A stretch of 14,161 bases of DNA, from NCBI GenBank assembly GCA_900551205.1, contig URUW01000023.1, forward strand, positions 1 through 14,161, written 5' to 3'. The translations under genes were made by a program, and so were the position numbers. Origin of the DNA: an uncultured Collinsella sp. (GTDB lineage: Bacteria > Actinomycetota > Coriobacteriia > Coriobacteriales > Coriobacteriaceae). Below the pieces are notes generated by a model, which ran no database searches, had not been told where the DNA came from, and was given only the letters and a program-made list of their open reading frames with translations. This document shows, piece after piece, positions 1-7,096 of the stretch; positions within the stretch are counted from its first letter, which is position 1, and each line of letters opens with the position of its first letter.

Positions 1-1433
1 TGTCGCGCATGGTTGCCGAGCGCAAGCTCTTTCCCTGCTTTGCCGGCTCGGCGCTCAAGGACCAAGGCGTTGACGAGCTACTGGATGGTATATGCGCGCT
101 GATGCGTGAGCAGGCGTGGCTCCCGGAGTTTGCCGCGCGCGTCTATCGTGTCAGCTGCGGGGATCGTGGCGAGCGCTTGGCTTGGGTTAAAGTGACCGGC
201 GGCACGCTGCGCGCAAAACAGATGATCAGCGGGCGTTCCAGTGCCGAGGCGTGGGAACAGAAGGTCGATCAGGTACGCATCTATAACGGCGAGAAGTATG
301 AGCTTGCCCAAGAAGTTGCTGCTGGCGGTATTTGCGCCGTGACGGGTCTTGCGCACGTTCGCCCAGGGGGCGCCCTGGGCGCGGAGCCCGCGGGCGATGC
401 GCCCGTCATCGCTCCGGTCCTCACCTATACGGTGCTGCCGGGCGAACACGACGTTCATGCGGTGTTTAAAGCGCTGAGTGAGTTGGCGGACGAAGATCCC
501 ATGCTCGGCGTAAGCTGGAATACGCATCTTGAGCAGATCCATTTGCAGTTGATGGGCGCCGTGCAACTCGAGGTCGTGCAGCGGGTGTTGGCCGATCGCT
601 TTGGCCTTTCGGTTGCGTTTGAGCCCGGTGGCATTCTCTATAAGGAGACTATTTCGCGGCCGGTCGAGGGCGTGGGCCACTTTGAGCCGCTGCGCCACTA
701 TGCCGAGGTGCATCTGCGCCTGGAGCCGTTGCCGGCGGGTTCGGGTGTGCAGTTTGGCACCGTGACCTCGACCGACGAGCTCGATCTTAACTGGCAGCGT
801 TTGGCACTCACCAACGCTATGGAGCGCGACCACCTGGGCGTGCTGACGGGCTCGCCCATCACCGATGTGCGCATTACGCTCACGGGCGGCCGCGCGCATG
901 CCAAACACACCGAGGGCGGCGATTTTCGCCAGGCCACGTATCGCGCGATTCGCCAGGGTTTGATGCAGGCGCGCGAGGTCGGCGCAGACGTGTTGCTGGA
1001 GCCGTGGTACCACTTTGAGCTCGAGGTGCCGGGGGAGTGCGTGGGCCGGGCGTTGTCAGATGCCACACGCATGGGTGCCGAGTACGAGCCGCCGACGATG
1101 GCGGGAGACCGAGCGAAGCTTGTGGGTCGCGTGCCGGCATCCGAGGTGCAGGATTACGCGCTGGAGGTGGCTGCCTACACGAGCGGGCGCGGTCATCTGT
1201 ACCTGGAGTTCGCCGGTTATGCGGCTTGCCATGATGCCGAGCGCGTAATCGAGACGGCCGCCTATGAGCCCGAGGCCGATCTGCCCAACACGCCCGACTC
1301 GGTCTTTTGCTCTCACGGCGCCGGCTACACGGTCAAATGGTACGACGTACCCGCCGCGGCGCACGTAAAGATCGATCCCACCACCTTCCGCCCCTGGCGA
1401 GCAGCAGACGCCGAGTTTTTCGGCCACATGTGA
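1..1433 (+). CDS. TetM/EF-G-like ribosomal-protection-type translation GTPase, C-terminal part
   Basis: Partial gene: the frame is open to the left edge and the first visible ATG (9) is internal. What is left begins at the G5 region of the GTPase domain (FAGSALKDQGVDELLDGI, about residues 11-28 counted from that ATG), so the P-loop and the other G motifs lie outside. Then follow domain II (about 40-130), domain III (about 140-210, with the MGAVQLEVVQ stretch), domain IV (about 215-330) and domain V (about 335-410). Family members bind the ribosomal A site like EF-G; TetM/TetO/TetW release tetracycline. Visible length of 474 residues fits a 640-680 residue protein missing about 180. The domain IV tip reads GGRAHAKHTEGGDF instead of the YSPVSTPADF of TetM, and a Cys/His tail (DSVFCSHGAGYTVKW) follows domain V, so tetracycline resistance should not be assumed. 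The final Met codon and TGA lie inside a stem-loop repeat. Family is sure, exact role is not. Confidence 0.88.
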   Translation, partial: SRMVAERKLFPCFAGSALKDQGVDELLDGICALMREQAWLPEFAARVYRVSCGDRGERLAWVKVTGGTLRAKQMISGRSSAEAWEQKVDQVRIYNGEKYELAQEVAAGGICAVTGLAHVRPGGALGAEPAGDAPVIAPVLTYTVLPGEHDVHAVFKALSELADEDPMLGVSWNTHLEQIHLQLMGAVQLEVVQRVLADRFGLSVAFEPGGILYKETISRPVEGVGHFEPLRHYAEVHLRLEPLPAGSGVQFGTVTSTDELDLNWQRLALTNAMERDHLGVLTGSPITDVRITLTGGRAHAKHTEGGDFRQATYRAIRQGLMQAREVGADVLLEPWYHFELEVPGECVGRALSDATRMGAEYEPPTMAGDRAKLVGRVPASEVQDYALEVAAYTSGRGHLYLEFAGYAACHDAERVIETAAYEPEADLPNTPDSVFCSHGAGYTVKWYDVPAAAHVKIDPTTFRPWRAADAEFFGHM

Positions 1434-1459
1434 CAAAGGGACAGCCCCTTTGTCACATG
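1427..1459. repeat. GGGACAG stem-loop repeat, copy 1
   Basis: Perfect 14-bp inverted repeat: CATGTGACAAAGGG (1427-1440), loop ACAGC, then CCCTTTGTCACATG (1446-1459). The TGA stop of the preceding translation GTPase gene (1431-1433) is part of the left arm. No T-run follows on either strand, so it is not a textbook terminator, though it could stabilise the 3' end or stop transcription weakly. It is nearly identical to copy 2 at 5156-5186. Confidence 0.9.
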
Positions 1460-1462
1460 CTA

Positions 1463-1493
1463 TTGGTATAACTCAGTATAAGTTGGTATAACT
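1463..1493 (+). promoter_or_regulatory. Phased TATAA boxes, likely promoter/operator of the ATPase-UvrA pair
   Basis: TTGGTATAACT occurs twice (1463-1473 and 1483-1493), exactly 20 bp apart, and a third TATAA lies between them. TATAA therefore starts at 1467, 1477 and 1487, a 10-bp period. TTGGTA (1463-1468) with TATAAC (1487-1492) and an 18-bp spacer is a possible sigma-A-type promoter giving a leader of about 25-30 nt. The helical phasing also fits a protein-binding site; autoregulation by the downstream ATPase through its winged-helix-like end is only a guess. Confidence 0.55.
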
Positions 1494-1526
1494 GTTACCA
1501 GGGTTTGCCAATCCGAGGAGGCCGAT

Positions 1527-2645
1527 ATGAATCCAAATCCCTTTAAGCCCACAGCTGGTAAGCGGCCTCCGATACTCATCGGTCGCGAGTCGGTCATCGA
1601 AGATTTTGAGGAAGGGCTCGACAACGGCGCCGGAGCGCCGGGCAGGCTCATGCTCATTACGGGAAACCGCGGCTGTGGCAAAACGGTTCTCCTGCGGGAG
1701 CTGCAACGTCTAGCCAGCGAGCGCGGATGGGCGGTTGTCTCCGATTCCGCTTCGCTTGGTTTGTGCGACCGCTTGGCCGACGCGCTTCGCTCGAATAAAC
1801 CCGTTGTGACGTCAATGGAGTTTGGGCCGTCGTTTGGCCGGATGTCGGTCGAGGCGGCGCGGGCAAAAGGCGAGACATTGCGAGGGCTGGTCAACGAGCG
1901 TCTCAAGAAGCTCGGTCCGGGCAAGGGCGTCTTGTTTGCGATTGACGAGGCACAATCGGTGTCTATCGAGGAACTGGCGGCTCTTGCCGTCCTCTATCAG
2001 CAGGTGCTCGGAGACCAGGATGCCACGGGCTTGCCCGATAGCGACCAGCGCGGTCTTGCGCTGGCGTTCGCCGGCTTGCCCAGTATGGTTGACGATCTGC
2101 TCGAAGAGCCGAGCGTGACGTTTTTGCGGCGTGCCCAGCAGCGTACGTTGGGGGCAATATCTTTGCCCCAGGTGCGCGATTCGTATATCCAGACGGTCAA
2201 AGACGCTGGCCTTTACGTTGACGCGGAGACGGCGGACCTTGCGGCGCGCAAGAGCATGGGGCATCCCTATATGGTTCAGCTGGTGGGCTATTACATGTGG
2301 CGGTCTGCTGTCCGGCGTGGCTCGCAGGTCATCGAAAGGCGCGATGTCGAGAATGGCCATGCGGATGCCGTCTCCGAGTTCTACGAAGCGGTTGACGCAC
2401 CTCTGTATTACGGTCTGCGCAGCCCTCAGCGCCTCTTTATCGAGGCTATGGCGGTTGACGAGGACAAGCCGACGCGCACGGCGGATATCATTGAGCGCTG
2501 CGACCGTACCCAGAGCTGGGCGAGTAAATATCGCGCAAGCCTGATTCGCGAGCGCGTCATCGAGGCCGCCGGATACGGCCTTGTGCGGTTTACCGTGCCC
2601 ATGCTGGGCGAGTATATCCGCGACCGCGTTTTATGGCATGAGTAG
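1527..2645 (+). CDS. AAA-type ATPase with C-terminal winged-helix-like region
   Basis: 372-residue soluble protein. Walker A is GNRGCGKT (residues 46-53) and Walker B is VLFAIDEAQ (about 135-143), followed by a sensor-like FAGLPS (about 181-186). Residues about 295-370 (from LRSPQRLFIEAMAV to the FTVPMLGEYIRD region) resemble the winged-helix tail found behind Orc1/Cdc6-like and other STAND-type ATPases, which suggests DNA binding. The ATG at 1527 is preceded by GAGGAG at 1515-1520, six bases away, so the start is well supported. The gene ends 25 bp before the chosen UvrA-like start, so the two are probably co-transcribed from the phased TATAA region. Precise role unknown: an ATP-dependent regulator or a loader for the UvrA-like protein are both possible. 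No transmembrane segment or nuclease motif is visible. Confidence 0.85.
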   Translation: MNPNPFKPTAGKRPPILIGRESVIEDFEEGLDNGAGAPGRLMLITGNRGCGKTVLLRELQRLASERGWAVVSDSASLGLCDRLADALRSNKPVVTSMEFGPSFGRMSVEAARAKGETLRGLVNERLKKLGPGKGVLFAIDEAQSVSIEELAALAVLYQQVLGDQDATGLPDSDQRGLALAFAGLPSMVDDLLEEPSVTFLRRAQQRTLGAISLPQVRDSYIQTVKDAGLYVDAETADLAARKSMGHPYMVQLVGYYMWRSAVRRGSQVIERRDVENGHADAVSEFYEAVDAPLYYGLRSPQRLFIEAMAVDEDKPTRTADIIERCDRTQSWASKYRASLIRERVIEAAGYGLVRFTVPMLGEYIRDRVLWHE

Positions 2646-2670
2646 GGTGATAAAGGTGACGGAACAGAAG

Positions 2671-5151
2671 ATGAGCCCGCAGGCTATCGAGGTGCGCGGT
2701 GCACGTGTCCACAATCTCAAGGACATCGATATCGATATTCCGCTGGGGAGGCTCGTGGGCATTGCCGGCGTGTCGGGCTCGGGCAAGAGCTCGCTGGCGC
2801 TGGGAGTTCTTTATGCCGAGGGCTCGCGCCGTTACCTGGAGGCGCTCAGCGCCTATACTCGACGTCGCCTGACGCAGGCCGAGCACGCCCAGGTGGACGA
2901 GGTATTGCACGTACCGGCGGCACTCGCGTTGCATCAGCGTCCCAGTGTGCCAGGCGTGCGCTCGACCTTTGGTACCATGACCGAGCTCAACAACAGTCTG
3001 CGTTTGCTCTTTAGCCGCTGTGCCCATCACGTGTGCCCACATTGCGGGGCGCGTGTGGAGCCGAGCCTTAACGTGGCTGCGGGCCTGTCGCTCACGTGCC
3101 CCGCATGCGGCCGCGAGTTCTACGCGCCGAGTGCCGAGGACCTTGCCTTTAACAGCGGCGGTGCGTGCCCTACCTGCGGCGGCACCGGTGTCATGCGCGA
3201 GGTGGACGAAGCGAGCCTGGTGCCCGACGAGTCAAAGACCATCAACGAAGGCGCGGTGCTTCCCTGGGGTACGCTCATGTGGGATCTGATGAAGCAGGTT
3301 GCCGGCGAGATGGGCGTACGCACCGACGTGCCGTTTAACCAGCTCACGCCCGCCGAGCGCGACATTGTGTTCCACGGTCCGGCGGTTAAGAAGCACATTC
3401 TCTACGTTCCCAAAAACGGCGAGGGCGCCACGCCGCTCGACTTCACCTATTACAATGCCGTCTATACGGTCGAGAATGCGCTCGCCAAGGTTAAGGACGA
3501 TAAGGGCCTCAAACGCGTGGCTCGCTTTTTGCGCGAGGGCCCGTGCCGTGACTGTGGCGGCACGCGTCTCTCCGAGGCTGCGCGCCAGCCCCAGGTGCGC
3601 GGTATCAATTTGGCGCAGGCCGCGGCCATGACGCTTGGTGATGCGATTGAGTGGGTGCGCGGGGTGCCCGCATCCTTGTCGGCCGAGATGCAGCCCATGG
3701 CGACGGATATCTGCGATTCGTTTTTGGGCGCGGCCCGTCGTCTGGTCGACCTGGGCCTCGATTACCTTTCACTCGATCGCGCAGGTGCCACGCTCTCCAC
3801 GGGTGAGCGCCAGCGCGTGCAGCTCGCCCGCGTGGTGCGCAACCGATCGACGGGCGTGCTCTATGTGCTGGACGAGCCCTCGATCGGCTTGCATCCTGCC
3901 AATGTCGACGGCCTGGTGGGCGTAATGCGCGATCTGGCGGATGACGGCAACACCGTGGTCGTTGTCGACCACGACACGCGCGTATTGGCGGAAGCCGATT
4001 ATCTGGTCGAGATGGGCCACGTTGCCGGAGCAGGCGGCGGCCATGTAATCGCCGCCGGTACGGTGGACGAGGTCGAGCAGTTGCAGGACAGCCGCATCGC
4101 GCCGTTTTTGTGCTCGGACTCCAAGCGCCTGCGTCCGCAGGTGACTGACAACGAAATGTTCGACCAGGGCCACATCCGCATGGCGACCGATACCATCCAT
4201 ACCGTCAAGCCGCTCGAAGTCGATATCCCGCGCGGCCGTCTCGTCGCGGTGACGGGCGTTTCGGGTTCGGGCAAGACGACGTTGGTGCTCGAGACGCTTA
4301 TCCCGGCACTCAAGGCGCAGGCAGCTGGCGAGCGCTTGCCGGGGCACGTGCGTTGGGTCGATGCCGAAGGCATTGCCCGTACAAATCTGATTGACGCCAC
4401 ACCCATCGGCGCCAACGTGCGCTCGACGGTGGCGACCTATGCCGATATTCATGATGAGCTGCGCCGCGCCTTCGCCCGTACGCCCGAGGCCAAGGCGGCA
4501 GGGTATAAGGCGGGTGCCTTTAGCTACAACACCGGCACCTTGCGCTGCCCTACGTGCGATGGCTCGGGCTCGATATCGCTCGACGTGCAGTTTTTGCCCG
4601 ATGTCGAGATCGTCTGTCCTGCATGCCGCGGCTCGCGTTACGCCGACGCGGCCTCGCATATCCATCGTGAGGGCAAGGATGGGAGCCTGCTCACGTTGCC
4701 GCAGCTCATGGATATGAGCGTGGATGAGGCCCTCGATGCCACGGTAGGACTCAAGAAAGTCCAGACTCGTCTGAAGACCCTGCACAACCTAGGCCTGGGC
4801 TATCTCACGCTCGGTGAGCCCACGCCGGCGCTCTCGGGCGGCGAGGCACAGCGCCTTAAGCTTGCAAGCGAGATGGGCCGTGTGCAGGACGATGCCGTAT
4901 TCGTATTCGACGAGCCCACGATCGGCCTGCATCCGCTCGATGTTCAGGTGCTGCTGAGTGTGTTTGACGGACTCGTTGCCAAGGGCGCCACGGTTATCGT
5001 GATCGAACACGACCTCGACCTTATCCGTAATGCCGATTACGTGATCGACATGGGCCCGGGCGGCGGCGACGCAGGCGGACAAATCGTCTGCACCGGCACG
5101 CCGGACGACATCACGGCCTGCTCCAAGAGCATTACCGGTCGCTACCTATAA
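2671..5151 (+). CDS. Short UvrA-like tandem ABC ATPase lacking the UvrB-binding domain
   Basis: 826-residue UvrA paralogue. First half: Walker A GVSGSGKSS (about residues 33-41), zinc cysteines CPHC and CPAC (about 122-146), CPTCGGTG (about 166-173), signature LSTGERQRVQLARV (about 375) and Walker B VLYVLDEPSIGLHP. Second half: Walker A GVSGSGKTT (about 530), zinc module CPTCDGSG and CPACRGSRY (about 626-657), signature LSGGEAQRLKLASE (about 720) and Walker B VFVFDEPTIGLHP. All ATPase motifs and zinc modules look intact. Canonical UvrA is about 940 residues; here the segment between the CPHC and CPAC pairs is far too short to hold the UvrB-binding domain. It therefore belongs with UvrA2/DrrC-like paralogues known in DNA-damage tolerance and antibiotic self-resistance. 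Start is ambiguous: ATG 2671 fits family N-termini and has AAGGTG 12 bases upstream; GTG 2656 and ATG 2638 (overlapping the ATPase gene) are alternatives. The stop lies 4 bp before a stem-loop repeat. Confidence 0.92.
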   Translation: MSPQAIEVRGARVHNLKDIDIDIPLGRLVGIAGVSGSGKSSLALGVLYAEGSRRYLEALSAYTRRRLTQAEHAQVDEVLHVPAALALHQRPSVPGVRSTFGTMTELNNSLRLLFSRCAHHVCPHCGARVEPSLNVAAGLSLTCPACGREFYAPSAEDLAFNSGGACPTCGGTGVMREVDEASLVPDESKTINEGAVLPWGTLMWDLMKQVAGEMGVRTDVPFNQLTPAERDIVFHGPAVKKHILYVPKNGEGATPLDFTYYNAVYTVENALAKVKDDKGLKRVARFLREGPCRDCGGTRLSEAARQPQVRGINLAQAAAMTLGDAIEWVRGVPASLSAEMQPMATDICDSFLGAARRLVDLGLDYLSLDRAGATLSTGERQRVQLARVVRNRSTGVLYVLDEPSIGLHPANVDGLVGVMRDLADDGNTVVVVDHDTRVLAEADYLVEMGHVAGAGGGHVIAAGTVDEVEQLQDSRIAPFLCSDSKRLRPQVTDNEMFDQGHIRMATDTIHTVKPLEVDIPRGRLVAVTGVSGSGKTTLVLETLIPALKAQAAGERLPGHVRWVDAEGIARTNLIDATPIGANVRSTVATYADIHDELRRAFARTPEAKAAGYKAGAFSYNTGTLRCPTCDGSGSISLDVQFLPDVEIVCPACRGSRYADAASHIHREGKDGSLLTLPQLMDMSVDEALDATVGLKKVQTRLKTLHNLGLGYLTLGEPTPALSGGEAQRLKLASEMGRVQDDAVFVFDEPTIGLHPLDVQVLLSVFDGLVAKGATVIVIEHDLDLIRNADYVIDMGPGGGDAGGQIVCTGTPDDITACSKSITGRYL

Positions 5152-5155
5152 CCGA

Positions 5156-5186
5156 ATGTGACAAAGGGACAGTCCCTTTGTCACAT
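5156..5186. repeat. GGGACAG stem-loop repeat, copy 2, between convergent genes
   Basis: Perfect 13-bp inverted repeat: ATGTGACAAAGGG (5156-5168), loop ACAGT, CCCTTTGTCACAT (5174-5186). It lies between the end of the UvrA-like gene and the end of trmL, which converge, and the right arm contains the last Met codon and the TGA stop of trmL. It differs from copy 1 only in the loop and the flanking base pair. Position suits a two-way transcription stop or mRNA end protector, but no T-run is present. Confidence 0.9.
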
Positions 5187-5780
5187 GCCGGGGAAGCCTG
5201 TCTGGCGGAGGGCCTCGTAGAGGACGATGGCGGCGCTGTTGGAGAGGTTGAGAGCGCTGATGCGGTAATCGTCCGGGTCGACGAAATTGCCGCAGATATC
5301 CTGCTGAAGGATGGCCTCGTGGCTGTCTTCGGTATGTCCGAGCGATTCCTCGTGGGCTTCCCAAGCCTCGGCGTTATCGAGTGAGTCGCAATCGCGCAGC
5401 ATCGGGATGCGCTCACAGCGCTCGGGCGCCGCGGCAAGCAGTGGCTCGGGAATGCCCGAGCTCTCGCTGCCAAAGACCAAATAGTCACCGTCGCGGTAGG
5501 TACTTTGCGCATAGGTTCGGCGCGCCTTTTTGGTCAGCAGATGCAGGCGCTCGTCGGCGGAGGAGAGGCCGTTGCACGCAAGGAAATCCTCCCAGCCGGT
5601 ATAGGTGGTCACGTCCAAGTTTTGCCAGTAGCCCAGGCCGGCGCGACGTACCGTCTTGTCATCGAGCGAAAAGCCCAGCGGCTCCACCAGATGCAGGCGG
5701 GCGCCAGTAACCACGCAGGTGCGGCCGATATTACCCGTATTGGCTGGAATCTCGGGTGCATACAGCACGATATTGAACAT
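5181..5780 (-). CDS. trmL: tRNA (cytidine(34)-2'-O)-methyltransferase TrmL, with an insertion
   Basis: SPOUT-class 2'-O-methyltransferase that modifies the wobble base of tRNA-Leu isoacceptors with SAM, as a dimer in the cytosol. The N-terminus MFNIVLYAPEIPANTGNIGR matches E. coli TrmL closely. YLVFGSESSGIPEPLL (about 100-115), RIPM (124-127) and ALNLSNSAAIVLYEALRQ (176-193) are the SAM-binding knot motifs. E. coli TrmL has 157 residues, with RIPM and NLSN a few residues apart; here 199, with about 48 acidic residues (128-175) between them. The frame is open and motifs resume, so this is an insertion and not a frameshift. Start at ATG 5780 is fixed by AAGGAG four bases upstream and by the family N-terminus; a longer GTG start at 5828 would lie in a hairpin. 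The last Met and stop come from stem-loop copy 2. Confidence 0.92.
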   Translation of the reverse strand: MFNIVLYAPEIPANTGNIGRTCVVTGARLHLVEPLGFSLDDKTVRRAGLGYWQNLDVTTYTGWEDFLACNGLSSADERLHLLTKKARRTYAQSTYRDGDYLVFGSESSGIPEPLLAAAPERCERIPMLRDCDSLDNAEAWEAHEESLGHTEDSHEAILQQDICGNFVDPDDYRISALNLSNSAAIVLYEALRQTGFPGM

Positions 5781-5784
5781 GAAT

Positions 5785-5790
5785 CTCCTT
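5785..5790 (-). promoter_or_regulatory. Ribosome binding site of trmL
   Basis: AAGGAG on the minus strand, four bases before ATG 5780. It decides the trmL start against the in-frame GTG at 5828. It lies only 13 bp downstream of the T-run of the preceding stem-loop, so little room is left for a separate promoter. Confidence 0.85.
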
Positions 5791-5801
5791 GGCATAGAAC
5801 G

Positions 5802-5842
5802 AAAAACCACCACGAAGGGGACAGGCACCTTCGTGGTGGTTT
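5802..5842 (-). terminator. Stem-loop (GGGACAG family, copy 3) with T-run: likely terminator after the CobW-like gene
   Basis: Perfect 15-bp inverted repeat: AAACCACCACGAAGG (5804-5818) and CCTTCGTGGTGGTTT (5828-5842), loop GGACAGGCA. On the minus strand the second arm runs into TTTTT (complement of 5802-5806), giving a Rho-independent terminator 38 bp after the CobW-like stop codon. The loop shares the GGGACAG core with copies 1 and 2, but the arms are different and still pair perfectly. Confidence 0.75.
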
Positions 5843-5879
5843 GGCGGTAACGTGGGCGGTAAATGCCCGCTCGATAACT

Positions 5880-7010
5880 CTAGGCGCGGTGCCAGTCGGT
5901 CAGGCAGGCATCGAGGGCGGCGATGAGCGCGTCCTTGTCCATGTGACGGCCGATGATGCACAGGCTCGTCATGCGGTCGCCCGTCTCGTCGTCCCAAATC
6001 TGCATAATTTCGGGGTTCTCGTCGATAATCTTCTGCTTCTCGCCCTCGGGCGCAGAATCGACAAACAGGCCGTTTTCCATCAGGCGCATCTGGTGGCCGG
6101 CCTGCTCAAACATGTAGCACATGTCCGGATCGCCGGTCTGCCACAGCGGACCCTTGACGCGAATGACTTCGTCGGGCCACTCCTGCTCAACAAAATCGGT
6201 GAACTTCTGCAGGTCGAACGGCTTGCGGCGCGAGTACACAAAGGTCTCGATGTCGTATTCGAGCACCTCGGGGTCGTCGTGCTCCTCGGGATGCTCCATG
6301 GCCTCGATCCAAGCGGCGGAGTTGTAGGCGCGCATAAAGTCGAAGCGGTCGGTGTCGAGCAGCTCCTCCATGGGGACCTCGCCGTTTTGAGCCTCGACGA
6401 TCACGGCGTCCTTCTGCAGGCTGCGCACGATGGCCTTGAGCTCGGCGATCTGCTCAGGGCTCACGGTATCGGTCTTGTTGAGGATCAGCGTGGAGCAGAA
6501 CTCGATCTGCTGGATGAGCAGGCTTTCGATGTCGTCCTCGTCGATATCCTCAGCCAGCAGGTCGCGACCGCCGTTGAACTCGTCGTACATGCGGGCGCAG
6601 TCGACCACGGCCACGATGTTGTCGAGCGCAAGCTTGGGCTCGCCGCCCACCTTGGCCTCGTCGCAGAAGCTCGAGATGGTGTAGGCGATGGGGATAGGCT
6701 CGCAGATACCCGAGGCCTCGATGATGATGTAGTCGAACTTGCCCGAATCGGCGATGCCCTGCAGCTGGTTGGCAAGGTCGTCCGAAAGCGTGCAGCAGAT
6801 GCAGCCGTTGGTGAGCGGGATGAGGTCGTCGGTCTCGGAAAGGCCGCCGTCGGCGATGAGGCTGGCGTCGACGTTGATCTCGCCGATATCGTTGACGATC
6901 ACGGCGGCGCGGATGCCGCCGTCGTTAGCGAGGATGTGGTTGAGCAGTGTGGTCTTGCCGGCACCGAGGTATCCGGTAAGCATGATGATCTTCACGGGTT
7001 TGTTGGGCAT
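5880..7010 (-). CDS. CobW/COG0523-family GTP-binding metallochaperone
   Basis: 376-residue P-loop GTPase of the family that delivers metal ions (zinc, cobalt, others) to client proteins. Visible: G1 loop GYLGAGKTT (residues 13-21), the metal-site CxCC motif in NGCICCTL (Cys70, Cys72, Cys73), EASGICEP (switch II region, about 104-111), and NKTD for guanine recognition (about 172-175). The C-terminal CobW domain spans about 235-375 (from YDIETFVYSRRKPFDL). There is no His-rich metal-storage stretch, and which metal it carries cannot be read from sequence. Start at ATG 7010 is chosen because AGGAGG lies four bases upstream; an ATG 21 bp further upstream (7031) has no such site. A terminator-like stem-loop follows. 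No Zur box was recognised upstream, so zinc control is not supported. Confidence 0.93.
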   Translation of the reverse strand: MPNKPVKIIMLTGYLGAGKTTLLNHILANDGGIRAAVIVNDIGEINVDASLIADGGLSETDDLIPLTNGCICCTLSDDLANQLQGIADSGKFDYIIIEASGICEPIPIAYTISSFCDEAKVGGEPKLALDNIVAVVDCARMYDEFNGGRDLLAEDIDEDDIESLLIQQIEFCSTLILNKTDTVSPEQIAELKAIVRSLQKDAVIVEAQNGEVPMEELLDTDRFDFMRAYNSAAWIEAMEHPEEHDDPEVLEYDIETFVYSRRKPFDLQKFTDFVEQEWPDEVIRVKGPLWQTGDPDMCYMFEQAGHQMRLMENGLFVDSAPEGEKQKIIDENPEIMQIWDDETGDRMTSLCIIGRHMDKDALIAALDACLTDWHRA

Positions 7011-7014
7011 GTGC

Positions 7015-7020
7015 CCTCCT
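7015..7020 (-). promoter_or_regulatory. Ribosome binding site of the CobW-like gene
   Basis: AGGAGG on the minus strand with a short four-base spacer to ATG 7010. It lies inside the coding part of the longer alternative start (7031), so it argues for the shorter protein. Confidence 0.8.
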
Positions 7021-7096
7021 TTGTTAGACATGGCTTACAGTTGAATCTTATGCCAAACGCCTGCTCTTATACCCACGCGCCGGCAAATAACACAGG

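Noticed and set aside
78..1013. 311-codon open frame on the minus strand opposite the translation GTPase
   Set aside because: Shadow frame rich in Arg, His and Ala, no domain recognised.
3769..4785. 338-codon open frame on the minus strand inside the UvrA-like gene
   Set aside because: Antisense to a gene with intact ABC motifs; no recognisable domain and no ribosome site of note.
7011..7096. Zur-type operator or strong promoter upstream of the CobW-like gene
   Set aside because: No Zur-like palindrome was found, and TTGGCA has no -10 at a usable distance.
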